From: Chelydra serpentina
Taxonomy: Eukaryota; Chordata; Testudines; Chelydridae
DNA: 64,000 bases
Direction of reading: 5' to 3'
NCBI GenBank assembly: GCA_037349315.1
Contig: JBAIAC010000033.1
Coordinates: forward strand, 10,620,001-10,684,000
The notes under the pieces are model-generated. The model saw nothing but the letters and a program-made list of their open reading frames with translations, did no database searches and was not told where the DNA came from. Both the position numbers and the translations under genes were made by a program. Positions within the stretch are counted from its first letter, which is position 1. Each line of letters starts with the position of its first letter. Below are positions 11,806 through 24,231 of this stretch, in pieces.

Positions 11806-12082
11806 CAGGGCCAGTGCAAGGAAGTTTCGCGACCTAGGCAAAACTTCCTTGCACGAGCCCTGCACCCCCCCCAGCTAATACCCCCCGCTGCAGCCAGTTC
11901 CCCCCCCCCCCATGGTGGCTCCCCCCCCACCCGCAGGAGCCTCCCCCTGCCCGCGGTGCCCCCCCAGCTCCCGGCTCAGCTGTGGAGCTGGGAGGGCGGC
12001 AAGCAGCCGCAGCCAGCTGCCCCCCGCCCCCCCAGCTCCCTAGGCGACTGCCTAGGGTTGCCTAGTGGGCGTGCTGGTCCTG
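11806..12082. mobile_element. Non-autonomous hAT element, 277 bp, 8-bp TSD
   Basis: Perfect 8-bp direct repeats AAATGAGG at 11798-11805 and 12083-12090. The left end is CAGGGCCAGTGCAAGGAAG and the right end TGCTGGTCCTG, an inverted pair. Just inside the left end, GGAAGTTTCGC and a downstream AACTTCCTTGCAC form a hairpin. The centre is C-rich low complexity. It belongs to the same family as 47802-48206, with which it shares the first 60 bases and the CCTAGGG motif near the right end. Confidence 0.88.
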
Positions 12083-12090
12083 AAATGAGG

Positions 12091-14252
12091 ATGTAAATAT
12101 TGCAAGTGAAGGAATACTGTAAGCTAGAAGGCTATACAATCACATGAAAGGGATCTGATATTATATAATATAAAGAGAGAAACATGACGGCCTTGATCTT
12201 TTTTGACATTTTTCTTCATGAGTAAGGAGAGACCTGACAACTCACCCACAGATATGCAAACAGCATGATGACACTGAAGTAATCAGCCAGATATTATTTG
12301 AAATATTTCCATTCATTCCAACAGAGTCCCTGCAGCTCCAATTTCAAATATGGTTGTTGCTTGTGAGAACAGCAAGAATAGTTTCTAATGTGTACAATTG
12401 TATCTACTCAAAAGTACGTTTCTAAATCAAACGAAATGGAAATCCTATAGGTGGTGTAATCATTATTAAGGAGTTAGTGTCTGCTGCAGATTTAAAATGG
12501 CATTCTGAACCTATTCAGGGACTTAACCTTAATGTTTATTTTAAACGAGGAACCACCACATTTAATTTGTTCCTCTTTACTTAACATTACAGAACATAGG
12601 CATTTCTGAGAAATATATTTGAGGGGTTTCCACTAATATAACTGTGATGATATTCTGATTTTAATAATGGAAAGAAAGTCAGTCTCAATTTGAAATTTAG
12701 CACATTAAATTAGTTCTTCACTTGTGGTTCACGTCCTCAGGTTAAACTTCAGTTTCACACAGTGAACATGGAGTCTGAGACCTTACAGTCTGCATTGATA
12801 TTTAAATATCACTGTAATAAAACTTGGGATATTTTTCAATCAAAAGGCAACATGGGAGAAGTGAAGAACATTGAAAATATTCTCCTCTTTCCCATCAATG
12901 CTGAAAGAGAGATACCTTGGAACAGAGGTCAGTAATATTTTTCCATTTCAGTCAAACTAGCAGAAAGAACTGATGTGCCAGCCAAAGCATATTTTATATT
13001 TCAAAGTTGCCCCAAAACAACATCAGAATAAGAGAATTAAGTGATCCCCCCCGCAAATGTAATGCTACTAATTGTATGTGTTAAATAATAGCAATAATAA
13101 ATATTGTCTTTGAAACAGTTTTTCCATTCACTGCACTAGTCAAATATGAAAAAAAGCTCTACAATACTTTGATTTCACTTAATGTAAAATGTGATAATAG
13201 TTGGTAAGAATTATAGTTATTACAAGATGGGAGAGATTCATCATAGTTATCTGAGATAATCAGAGTACATTAAAACTGCTTTATCATAAGGGACTGATGC
13301 AGAATAAATCTGGATATCAGTAGATGAAAACATTATCCTACTGAATTATTTCACTTGCAGCAAATGTCTTGCTGTACTGTACAATAATATTGTGAAGCAT
13401 GTATGAGCTACTACAGAGGGTCTAATTCTCAGAAACAGCTGCATAATGACTAAACTGCCATGAACAATAACAAATTAAGGGCATCTACAGGAGTCCATCT
13501 GGGGTAGTGAGTATTCCCTTCCACTTATACAAAGGCAAGACTAAAATAATTGCAGGACTTTTAAAAATGTCATTCCTCTTATGCCTTAGTCCTGGGAAAA
13601 GACTGAAAAGGATTGAATTTATATTCTAATTCATGCATTCTGAATGATTTCACAGATATGTACAAGAGTGAATTATTTTTTCCTGGTGTAGTTATAATCT
13701 TAAAGTATCTAAAAAATTGAACTGTTCTAGTTAAAAATCAAACCAAACTAAATAAAATTTATCACCGCACAAGCCATTTTATCCAAAGCTTTAACAGAAG
13801 AAAAAGTATTGGCTACAGAAAAATATAATAAAGATTGCAATAAATCCATGTTTTTCAATAAAGTCCAGAAAACCATACAGCATATTATGCAGTGAACTAG
13901 CTAACAGCACAGTCTGCTGCTTAATTATTTTATTTCTTCACTGCTGATTTTATTTACAACTGTAATAACATAAATGATTTTGGAATAATAAAATTTTCAA
14001 ACAAGGGAGTGATTTTTCAGAGCATATCCTAAATTTAACAAACTGAACAGAGAGATTAGAGTAGTGACATAAGGCTGTCATCACATGTTTCTATGAAAGT
14101 TAATAAGACGCAAGACTGAAAAACCCTCAAAGCATCACTACACACACAGCATTCTGGGTTAATCTTCTGGTTTTGACCACAGCAGTACAGTCAGCATAGA
14201 CAGCAGCAAGAGAAATTCACAGCTCTTCCGTCTTCTCTATATGAGATCTTAC
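12091..14252. other. Gene-free AT-rich stretch
   Basis: No ORF over 60 codons, no repeat arms, and no convincing splice pair found. Likely intergenic or intronic sequence. Confidence 0.45.
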
Positions 14253-14260
14253 AGTAAAAG

Positions 14261-14658
14261 TAGGCTTGGCAGAATTTGATTTTTTTAAACAATGTTGACA
14301 AATAATATTAATGTTTATTTTAAGCATTTTGTCAATTTTTATCACTTTAAATTTACACAGTTGTGGGACGTTATTGGGGGTCAGACAATAGGGAGAGTCA
14401 GGCAGTTATTTAATGACAGCAGATGTTGAGATTCAAAAAAGTTAAAGCTTTATAACTGTTAAAAAACAAATTGCCAACATTACATCAAAATATACAAATT
14501 AAATATCCTTAAATCAAACTATGTTCTCAAGCAGCATTTTTCTTACTTTGTCTATCTGTAAATGTTGATTATTATTTTTTGTAAGTTTGTGTAGGTATGG
14601 TGAAATAGACACTTACCTACCAACATTTACTAATAAAAATCTAATTCTTCCAAGCCTA
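14261..14658. mobile_element. TIR element of 398 bp, probably hAT MITE
   Basis: The left end TAGGCTTGGCAGAATTTGAT is inverted at the right end (ATCTAATTCTTCCAAGCCTA), with 3 mismatches over the terminal 20 bases. The flanks are AGTAAAAG (14253-14260) and ACTAAAAG (14659-14666), an 8-bp target duplication with one mismatch, which points to hAT. The interior is AT-rich with no transposase. More diverged than the GC-rich hAT elements, so an older insertion. Confidence 0.7.
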
Positions 14659-15139
14659 ACTAAAAGGGAAGAGTGGAACTGTACTTTGTCCAAAAGCTGC
14701 AATTTCACTGATTACATTTTTAAAAAAGACAAAAACGCCAACCTCCCTCCCAAATGCCCCCACCAACGTTCTCTGTTGATTTCCTGTTCCTAAAGTGGAT
14801 TGTCCGCAACATAACAAATGGATTCAGCACCACAATGTTTACTAGAGAACTAAAATGTAAAAGAATGAAAACAGTATGTGATCATCATGTGCAATTGTGA
14901 TGCTGTCTAAACAGGTTACCAGTTCTGTTGTCATAACATCACCTCATTCACCTGGTGTAAGATTACTAATATTTCTTGCAGTAACATTTATCTATTATAC
15001 AATTATTTAAACTACAACACAATTCAGAGTGCATTTGCAATGAATTACAAAGAGCAAATTACGTTATTTATGTGTACTACCTATTAACAATACTCACTAC
15101 TGAAAATGCAAGAATCATTTAAGCAGTCCTAGTGTATTT

Positions 15140-15246
15140 AGATCTCAACTCAAAGCACTTAAGCACAATCTTAACTTTAAGCAAATTGATTTAAGCATGT
15201 GTTTAAAGTTAAGCACATGCTTAAATGATTTGCTGAATTGGGATCT
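15140..15246. repeat. Imperfect palindromic element (MITE-like)
   Basis: The arms 15140-15183 and 15199-15246 are imperfect inverted copies around a short AT loop. They contain AAGCACTTAAGCAC and GTTAAGCACATGCTTAA. Diverged sequences with the same CTTAAGT/GTGCTTAA words occur at about 25935-26010, 31618-31735 and 45537-45660, so this is a dispersed family of old palindromic elements. Confidence 0.55.
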
Positions 15247-16175
15247 CGATGCTTAAATAATCAAAACCTCTCATTTTCTTCTTAGCCTCTTAAAATACTT
15301 ATAACACAACCCCTAACCAGGTGATGTATCATGGCTCCCACATTCTATTAATTCAATAGTAATCAACTACGTCCAAGTTAATAACCCTCACAAGATTTCC
15401 AATTCTGCTAATGCCAATAGTATAATTAAAATATACTGCCTATTACCAATAATCTTATTTCTGTAAGTGCATGAATCATAACCAGAGCATAGACATACCA
15501 ACAGATCACAATCTCCTAATTAAATCAGACTCATGATGAGTAACAGATGGTGCTGAAAATAAATCACTTACATTTATATCATTCACAAAAAAGCACATTA
15601 GTATGTCAATATTCAAATCACAATAGAAATTCTTTAGCTCTCCAGTACTAATGACTGAAGAACCATACAATACAGTGCAGTATCCAAAATCACTTATATC
15701 AGTAGCAGAACTCCTATTGACTTCAGTGGATTCAGGACTCTGTTCGTGATGGCCCCAAATCTAAGGGCCTTGAGGACCTCCACTCAATAGGTTCTGGAGA
15801 TGCTCGTTACCTCTCAGGGTTTAGGCAATTATTTGTGAAACAAATATCCAAAAGGAATCCTCCTCAATATGGATTTCACTATAAATAGGTAATTGTATTA
15901 GCAGGATTTTTCAAAGGTGCCTGACTTCCATTAGTTGAACACCCAACTCCCTTATGCCTGGTTGGAAATTTAAGCCATTTTTCCTCATTTTGTAACAGAT
16001 ATGTTGCTTTATTTGAATCAAAACATAACGGCTGAATATAATCAATGCAAATGCTATTACTTGGCTTATGTTAATTAATTATGAACTTACCATATTTTTT
16101 AAAATGCAAAAATAAGGCAAAAGGAAACAATGTAAAGCTTTAATACAGCATATTTATATTCTTTTTATACAGCTT
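15247..16175. other. Gene-free stretch before the gypsy LTR
   Basis: AT-rich, no ORF or repeat structure recognised. Confidence 0.4.
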
Positions 16176-16807
16176 TGTGACGGAGTATACCAGACCCTGT
16201 GAGGCCCCCTGCTGGAGGCTTGTGGCCCTGACACACCTTGCCCCAGAAAAGGACAGTGGAGAGAGTCCTCCAAGCTGCCTAGTGTGGCTGTGTGGGACAC
16301 AGCTTATCAGGGCCCAACAGGTCACTATAAGAAGAGCTGCAGGGCCAGAGTAAGATCGGTTCCTTGCTGGAGCTGGAGGAGTGTGAATGGTGTATGGCTG
16401 GCTGAGGGAGCGGCAGGGCAGGGCAGGGCAGGGCAAGGCAGGGCTGGGCTGGGCTGGGCTGGGCTGGGCTGGGGGAAGTGGCCTGGACATGGAGGCACCC
16501 CACAGGGGGAACTGAACTGCAGTGGCCCAGATGGAGAGCTGTGGCCAGAAAGGCCCTAAGAGGGTGAAGATATTATCTCCAGGGAGGGAGCCCTGGGGCA
16601 CTCCTCTATCCTGGAGCAGGGACAACTTGAGGGAGATGTTACAGACGCAATGAGAAAAACCTCTTTTGGACTTGTACCCCGAAAAGCATTTTGCTTTTCT
16701 CTCTCTGAGACAGTGTGTGACTTGGCCAGAGGGCCGAGAGAGAGTGTGCAGGCACACACACTCAGCCAAGAGGGGGTGTTTGTGAGAGGTGAGTGTGCCC
16801 TGTTACA
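16176..16807 (+). mobile_element. 5' LTR of a gypsy-type retrotransposon
   Basis: Begins TGTGACGGAGTATACC and ends GTGCCCTGTTACA, giving TG...CA ends and a length of 632 bp. It is followed at once by a gag-like frame on the same strand, as expected for a 5' LTR. It contains a pentanucleotide array at 16411-16474. No 3' LTR is present in the window and no primer-binding site could be assigned with confidence. The element was cut off by the GC-rich block from about 17341. Confidence 0.6.
16411..16474. repeat. Pentanucleotide array (GGGCA)n then (GGGCT)n
   Basis: Four GGGCA-type units, one GGCAA variant, then about six GGGCT units, inside the LTR. G-rich on the plus strand, so strand-specific secondary structure is possible. 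Confidence 0.9.
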
Positions 16808-16821
16808 CTAAGTGGGGATTT

Positions 16822-17340
16822 GGGACTGACCCCTGAAACAGGAACAATTGAGGCATTGGTAAGGCTGCTGGCCCAGCATCAGCACAGCTCTATTGAAACC
16901 CAGAGGGCACTAGTTGAAGTGCAGCGGGCTGCTCAACAACCGGAAGTTGCACTCCTGGAGGTGCTTCAGCTCGAGCAACACCGGGAGCAGCAATTCCAGG
17001 AGGCCTTGTTGCAGTGACTAACTAGCTCAGTCTCCTCAAACCAGTTGAACTCTGGGTTCGGGATACCACTGGCCACACTGGGGCCACATCATGATCCAGA
17101 GACCTACTTAGTCACCTTTGAGTAGGTAGGCACAACTGCTACTTGGGATAAAGACACCTGGGCCACTCACCAGCCCCCGTTCCTGTCCGGGAAAGCTCAG
17201 GTGGCTTACTGGGCTCTAGAAGACGAAGAGGTGAGAGATTATCGGACAGTGAAGGCTGCCATACTCGACTGCCTGGGTCCCCAGAAACCTACTGGTGAAG
17301 GTTCTGCTCAGAGCTTTTTGCCTCCGGGGCTTGCCTGTCA
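16822..17340 (+). pseudogene. SCAN-like gag of a Gmr1-type gypsy element, broken
   Basis: This capsid-type protein would assemble the particle of a Ty3/gypsy retrotransposon. The first frame gives a Gln/Glu-rich coiled-coil start (LLAQHQHSS, LLEVLQLEQHREQQFQEALL) ending in a stop at 17016-17018. Further on, frames read DPETYLVTFE, then a stop, then TTATWDKDTWA, a short proline-rich step, GKAQVAYWAL, and VKAAILDCLG, with SPETY and a second RF block in another frame. This is the order of a SCAN domain, known to derive from the gag of Gmr1-like gypsy elements. At least two stops and one frameshift are present. The sequence is lost at about 17340 where the GC-rich block begins. Confidence 0.65.
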
Positions 17341-17793
17341 GGGGGTAGGGGTGTGAAGAGGGGTTGGGGCAGTCAGGGGCAGGGAGCGGCGGGGGGGGGT
17401 TAGATGGGTCAGGGGTTCTGGGGGGGCAGTCAGGGGACAGGGAGCAGTTGGATAGGCGTGGGAGTCTTGGGGATCTGTCAGGGGGTGGGGGTGTGGATAG
17501 GGGCTGGGGCACTCAGGGGACAGGTAGGGGGTGGATTCCTAGGGGAGGCAGTTAGGGTGGGGGGATCTCAGGAGGGGACAGTAGGGGACAAGGAGAAGGG
17601 AGGCTTAGATAGGGGCAGGGGTCCCGGGAGGGGATGATCAGGGGACAAGGAGCAAGGGGGGTTGGATGGGTTGGGGGTTCTGTGGGGGGCACTCAGGGGG
17701 CGGGAAGTGGGAGGGAGTGGCTAGGGGGCGGGGCTACCTTCCCCCCCCCCATGGAGTGTCCTCTTTTTTGAAAGTTCAAATATGGTAACCCTA
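17341..17793. mobile_element. GC-rich minisatellite-like block ending in a hAT-type terminus
   Basis: The plus strand is G-rich with a loosely repeated unit containing GGGGCAGTCAGGGGACAGG and GGGGTTGGAT, recurring every 40-100 bases. The right side reads GTGTCCTCTTTTTTGAAAGT, then TATGGTAACCCTA at 17781-17793. The reverse complement starts TAGGGTTACCATA, close to the TAGGGTGACCATA end of the element at 34003-34126. I infer a non-autonomous hAT-type element with an expanded GC-rich core. The left terminus and target duplication were not found. Confidence 0.5.
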
Positions 17794-20247
17794 TGAGATA
17801 CATAGACACAAATGTTCACGGTGAGCCTTCCGGCCCCAGTGCGGATGTAAGTGGTGAGGAGATGCCTGATCTTCCAGTTAGTCAGAGTGCCTGTGACCTG
17901 GCAGCTACTGCAGCATCCATATCTATATCTCAAATGGATGCAATCATGCACATTCCTGAAGAAAAGTGTAGATCAGAGAGCAGTGTGGTGGAGGCGCAAG
18001 AAACAGCTGCTGCTGAGTTTAGTTCCTTAAGTCTAGATGATCCAGGACTGTGGACCCACTTGAGCAGTAGCCTGAGGGACTTCCTTGTACTGCATGGGCC
18101 ACAGCAAGTGAAACGCTTCATGTTCCCCAAAGACAATGAAAATAGAAGTTTCCATCCAACACATTACTGGCGTGAAATCCCCAATGGTGACAAAGTGGAG
18201 AGTGGCTTATATACTCAACATTCCCCCCCCGCCAAAAGCTGCATACTGTTTTTGTTGCAAACTCTTCCAGTCTAATGTTCCAGCCACATTGGGTTCTACA
18301 GGAACAAAGGACTAGAAAAATTTGGCTAGAAATCTGGCATGCCATGAGAAGGCAGTAAATCACCAGAGAGCATTTCATAGGTGGAAAGAGCTTGAGATGA
18401 GACTAAGGTTAAAGGCCACCATAGATGATCAGCATCAAGAGAAGATTGCATCAGAGTCTCTTTACTGGCAAAATGTTCTGAAAAGGCTCATTGCCATTGT
18501 GAGAATGCTTGCAACCCAAAACCTAGCACTGCGTGGCACTTCAGATCAGCTGTATGTGCCAAACAATGGAAACTTCCTTAAAACTGTGGAGCTGATGGCT
18601 GAATTTGATGCTATACTCCAGGAACATCTAAGAAGAGTCACCACACAAGAAATGTACACACACCACTACGTTGGAAAAACAATTCAAAATGAAATTATAC
18701 AGTTACTGGCAACAAAAGTCAAACAGAAGATTGTGGCAGATCTGAAGTCAGCAAGATATTACTCTGTTATTCTGGACTGCACACCTGACATAAGCCATAC
18801 AACACACCAGAATCTAATGAAAATGTCCCTGCAACGGTGACTGTCAGAGAGCATTTTCTAGAATTTATTGACATTGATGATACTACAGGAGCTGGTATGA
18901 CAAATGTGCTTCTTAAAAAGCTGGAAGATACAGGAATTACGAAAGCTGACATAAGAGGTCAGGGCTATGATAATGGTGCCAATATGAGAGGAAAGAACAG
19001 AGGAGTGCAGATATGGATCCAAGAGGTAAACCCTTGAGCTTTTTTTGTCCCATGCAGTTCTTATTCATTGAACTTGATGGTCAGTGATGCAGCACCAGCT
19101 TCTAGTGAGGCTGCTGAATTTTTTAATGTAATTCAAAGCATCTATGTATTTTTCTCTGCATCAACGGCAAATTTTGAAGCAACATCTGGGAACATCCTCT
19201 CTGACACTGAAACCACTGAGTGCCACACGATGGGAAAGTCGAGTGGAGGTGATAAAGCCTATCAAACACCAAATTGGGAAGATAGATGATGATATAGTTG
19301 CCATTATGGAGGATAATGCTATGACAGGAACTGTTAGTGGGAGAACTGTGGCAGAGGGAAATGGAATCACCAGAAACACATAACTTCAAATTTCTGTGTG
19401 GCTCAGTGTTGTGGCATGACATACTGTTTGAGATTAATGCTGTAAGCAAGAGAGTCTAAGGTATTGACCTTGGTATATCTGGAGCAATGGAACAACCGGA
19501 CAAAGCAAAGTCATACCTACAGTCTTACCGGTCAGATGAGGGATTTCAAAACTTTCTGAAGAGTGCACAGAAGTTGGCAGAGGAACTTCACACTGAAGCT
19601 ATTTTCCCACCCATTCAAGAATACAAGAGTCACCAAAGAAGAAGACATTTTGATTACGAGGCACGGGATAATCCCCTAAGAGACACCAAACAAAAATTCA
19701 AAGTTGAATTCTTTAACCAAGTGCTAGATTGAGCAATACAGTCAGTTGAAGAACTTTTCATGCAGCTCAAGGAACACAGCAGTATATTTGGGATGTTGTA
19801 TGATATTCTAAAACTCCTCACTATACCTGAAGAAGACCTACATCAGCAATGCAGGGCACTAGAGACAGTGTTGACACATGATGACATGCGTGATATTGAT
19901 GCGAGTGATTTAGGTGATGAACTGAAAGCCCTTTCAAGATACATTTCCACAGGATCAACTCCAAAGGTTGTTCTGGAATATATGTGCACAAATAAGATGA
20001 CCACCCTCTTTCCAAATGCTTTTGTTGCTCTGCGCATACTTCTAACTCTTCCTGTAACAGTTGCCAGTGGAGAACGCAACTTCTCCAAGCTGAAGTTAAT
20101 AAAAACACATCTACGCTCCACAATGACACAGGAGAGGCTGGTCGGCCTTGCAACCATGTCAATAGAGCATGAGCTGGCCCAGACTGTGGACCTTCAGGAA
20201 GCAGTTCAAATCTTTGCAATCAAGAAGGCACGGAAAGCACCATTTTG
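17794..20247 (+). pseudogene. hAT transposase of the TTF/DUF4371 (ZMYM1-like) type, many breaks
   Basis: Cut-and-paste transposase. Order of parts: an N-terminal segment with FLVLHGPQQVKRFMFPKD and THYWREIPNG (17793-18275), the start of a TTF-type zinc finger whose AYCFCCKLFQ core lies in another frame after a C-run at 18223-18230; a helical DUF4371-like region (18322-18840) with KTIQNEIIQLLATKVKQKIV and the first catalytic-type Asp in VILDCTPDISH; a segment with ITKADIRGQGYDNGANMRG (18837-19037); a TRWESRVEVIKPI block (19144-19383); and the C-terminal hAT dimerisation domain with LPVTVASGERNFSKLKLIKT and STMTQERLVGLATMS (19760-20248). At least five frameshifts or stops separate these parts. 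Length and order match full-size family members, so it was once complete. Not functional now. Confidence 0.85.
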
Positions 20248-20532
20248 ATTATTCAAACAGATAAAAATGCCAGTGTTTACTATGCAGACAAGAAAAGTTA
20301 CATTTGCTGTTCAGGCATTTGAAAGTTAAGTGTTACTTAAAATTTTTGAACCAGGCATTTTAAGTTGTTAATTCTCCTTTATTGGGGTAGGTAGCAGAGC
20401 AGTACCATGAGAGAAGTAGAACAGGAAGAAGGCAGAATTGAGACCTTTCCAAGTTTTGGCCCAAGCGAGGGGGCATTGGGGCATCATTTGAGCTCCCCGC
20501 CTCAGGTGCCAAAATGTTGTGGGCCGGCCCTG
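17794..20532 (+). mobile_element. hAT transposon with decayed transposase, right TIR present
   Basis: The broken transposase (17794-20247) is followed by about 285 bp that ends in GTTGTGGGCCGGCCCTG (20516-20532). Its reverse complement starts CAGGGCCGGCCCACAAC, a hAT terminus sharing CAGGGCCGG with the MITEs at 10551, 11806 and 47802. The left end is not visible; it may be lost or lie beyond the GC-rich block. The element sits directly after a truncated gypsy copy and the GC-rich block, a nest of at least three repeats. Confidence 0.7.
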
Positions 20533-23500
20533 AGGGTGGGGGCTAACCTGGATAGGCTGAGGGCAGCAGTGCTGGGAAGGGATACAGAAAAGGAAAGGGA
20601 TATGAGAAGCTGCAGATGGATTCTGTCCTTTACAGGAGTTGCTTTTTTATCCCTATATCTGAGGTCTGCAAAACTCTTGCTCTGTTTCATTATCCTGTTT
20701 GCTGCCTCTGTCAGGCTGAGATGAGGCATGACTAGCTATCACAATCCACTTGCTGCCCACATACAGACACCACAGATATCACTAGAAAGAAAACACAGGG
20801 CCTAAGCTTCCAGAAACCACAGACTTCCACCCAGTTGAAATAGAGGAGAATTTCTGTTATCTGGAATTAATAGTACTCAGATTTTCACCATTTGTGGACC
20901 AGCTACGGATGGCAACATAGACACACACACTAATTTGTGTGGCAACCATCCAGTTTGACAAAGCTTTCCTCAACCATCTGGGTTTGACAGTAATCATATA
21001 CAACAACAAGCTGCCAATAACCTGTCATGACTATGTCCTACAAACATAAAGACCTCATATTAGTCATCAATACACCACCCACCTGTAGTATCATGGCTAC
21101 AACTCAGGACCATTAGCACTCCAAAGACAGGCCTTTGCCAGCAAAGCTAAAGCAGAATCTTGACAGCACCCATTCCTTTGAGATCATCCTCTGCAGAGAG
21201 GTACGGGGCTCCCAGATCAAGAAGCAGGAGCGAAGTCGCTCTTTAGCCACTAGTGCAGCCTCATGACTGCATTAGCCTCCACTCTGCTTGTTCCCTGAAC
21301 TCCCCTCTGAGGGACAGGGGAGAAATCTATGATTATACACATACACTAGCCTACCCCAAACCCACCACCATCCCTCTCTGCAGTAGCTAGGAAAATGGCC
21401 CCATGCAGCTGCATGCACATTCCTGGCATGGGATCCCAGTAACCTGTCTCCCCTGTGCCTCAGAACCAGTGCAGTTCTACTGTGGGCACAGCTCTTCATG
21501 CCTGTAGAAGAGGGGGCTTTATCTCTCCAAAGCATTTAACAATCATTAGGTGAGACTGATTAATCAATCATATAGGGTCTTCTTGGGAATTGTTAGAGTG
21601 TTCTCAGGGATGGGGAGCAGAACATTTTTTAAAAGGCTGTTTTGGATTTCTATGAAGTTATTTCCTATCAGAAGTACTACTTATTTCACTTTGAAACTTT
21701 TTTTACCATCAGCATTACTGATGTGTGTCCTTCTTCCTTGTATGGTAATGCAAGCATCTAACAAACTATCAGTAATTAATGTAAATGACCTCTTAGACGG
21801 TATCAGCATATATAACAGTTACTACCTTTTGATGTGAAGCTTTTCATCTTTGTTCTACATAATCTGGATTTATTATAAGCACAACTGTTATAAAGAATGA
21901 GTTTTGAACAGTCTTCCTTTCCCCCCGTATAAAAGCATTTTTCTTTTCTAGTCCATCTTTTCTCTTCAAGCTTAGTCTCTGTGACAATCTCTCAGACTGC
22001 TGCTAAAAAGACAGCTATCTATATAACTGGAGAGGGAAGTCAAGCACTTTTAGAGGAGAAAAAGAATATTTACATTTTAAACTATACTTTTCACAGCTAA
22101 TTTTAACATGTCACTAGAGTAGGGGTGGAAAGCTTATACATTAGCAGCATCACTCATACATTTTTATCTGTATTTTATTTTTCTGACTATTACATTTAAA
22201 GACGATGAGAATCTCAAATCCCTGTGCAAAATTTTAATATGTCAGTAAGATTCTTAGTCCACAGCAGGCAAGGAAATTCAGAGTAAAATTCTGAGCTCAT
22301 CTTGTGCTTATTTCTAGTTGTATCATTCTCTAACAGGACCTCAGAATACCTAGTAATCTTTCATAATGAGTCATAATTATTAACATGTAGACATAATGAG
22401 ATAATTTGGGTTTTGTAAATGTGCATTCTGTTTACTTTTACACTGTGATTTCTTTATTTCTGTTTAAAATATTCCTATAAAACACAAGTAAACAACTCAT
22501 GTGCACACATACTTATGTAGCTGTTGAAACCTATATTATTAGCCTATTAATTTGCATTAGCTCATAATTCATTTCAGGAGTTACTGAAATGTAATGTAGT
22601 ACTAAATATAAGGTGCATTTTATTTTGGTATTACTTAAAACATCTGAAAAAATGTATGCACATAGAGGCATTTACGTATGATGAACTTGATCTATAAGAA
22701 AAGATGTCCATCTTCATGGACCATACTAGCCCCAGGAGGCTATGGGCAGTTGCAGCTCACTGGGAAAACCTACCCTGGAGGGAGGCCAAGAAAGCAAGCA
22801 AGCAAGCATGGAAAAAGTGCAGCTCTGCAGTAAGATGCTGTAGAATTGCTTGTGGCAGGATAGCCAATGTACAGTAAATGAGTTCCCCTTGCCGAAGTTT
22901 TTTTGCTAGGATGACAGAGCATACAAGAGAGTCTGTAATAAACTTCTTCCTACGTGCCCCTAGGGGCGGAGACAGATTTAAATAAAACTCTTCAAAAAGG
23001 AGGGCATAAATTGAGACCTGTAAATTAAAAACTACTGTGTAGATAAATATTTAACTAATTTTGCTACTAAAAATCCTGCATTAAGAGTTTAGCCAGTCAT
23101 GGACTCAAGGACCACTTAAGAGTAAGGTCCAAGATTCCCCTTTACCTCCAGCTCCACTATTCTAGCAAGTGACTAAGAATTTTAATGAATTGATTTAGTT
23201 TAATTGAAATCGCAGGATGTCCTGAAAGTTACAAATCCAGGATCTCTTAGACCACAAAGTGTGCAGAGAGTGAATGAGCTCCAAAGTCAAGGACCTCTCA
23301 AAAGGAAACACTTTGCCATCAGCAAGTCATTACCAGGTAGCTGTTAACTCAACCACTATGGCTAGTCACAACAGCAGCATCACACACAGAAGAGTTCTAG
23401 CCTGAACAAAACCCTTTAGGGCTTTATAGATCAAACCCAACATTGTAACTGCAGTAGCTTAACGTGGAGGTGGCAAGAGTCTAGTGTCACAAGATCAGTG

Positions 23501-24231
23501 TCTGCCATTCTTCTGAGATGAGAAACTAATCTTCTGCTAGCTGAAGTTGGAAGATGACATATTGACACTTATCTGCAAGTCCAGGAGCACTAATGAGTTC
23601 GGAAGACCTCCCGCCCCGAAAGTGCAGGATTCGTTATGCTATCTGGAAATCAGGCTAACCAAAGATCAATACATCTTCAAAGCAAAATGCAAGAGCCAAC
23701 TCTTTTCAAAAGCCTTCCCTAAAATATGTACATGTATGAGCTACACTTCATTGAAGAGCATTTAGAAATACTCCAATACTTTATCAATATACATTAATAA
23801 ACAAAACCAAAAAACTCACTGATTTCCTCATTTCAGATATCCCTTTCAACATCACGTACTCAAGTCTATTAAAACCACTAAGATGTTAAATTTGCTGAAG
23901 CTATATTTTCACAATCAAAAGATCTAATACTCCAGACAAGAAGAACCAAATAACAGTATAACAATACCGCTTAGTAAAAGTTATCTGCTCTCTTTCTATA
24001 TTAGATGTTATATATACATGTACACATTTTGAAAACATTTCTTTTCTCTAGAACTACATAGTATTCATACACTATGGACACTATTAAGTAACTTCTGTTG
24101 AAATCATATGCTTTTCTTATGAGTACAACTTCCCAACTCTAAATATGAAAATGCAATCCTAAAACATCTTGCATTTTTGCCTGTTTGGAAATGTGATCAT
24201 AATCACAGAGGTATATATATAAAGACCCCCC
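20533..24231. other. Gene-free stretch
   Basis: About 3.7 kb without a supported gene. Short frames (20407-20724 plus, 21272-21535 minus, 21550-21837 plus) show no domain. A splice-acceptor-like sequence on the minus strand, GGCCTCCCTCCAG at 22777-22789, has no convincing open exon beyond it. No terminal repeats seen. Confidence 0.4.

Noticed and set aside
16140..16769. 209-codon minus-strand frame over the gypsy LTR
   Set aside because: Antisense to the LTR and crossing the GGGCA/GGGCT array; the Pro/Ala-Gln-Pro-Ser repeat is simple-sequence translation.
17794..20247. Idea that the hAT region is a domesticated host gene (ZMYM1-like)
   Set aside because: Multiple frameshifts and stops, plus a transposon TIR at its right end, show it is a dead transposon.
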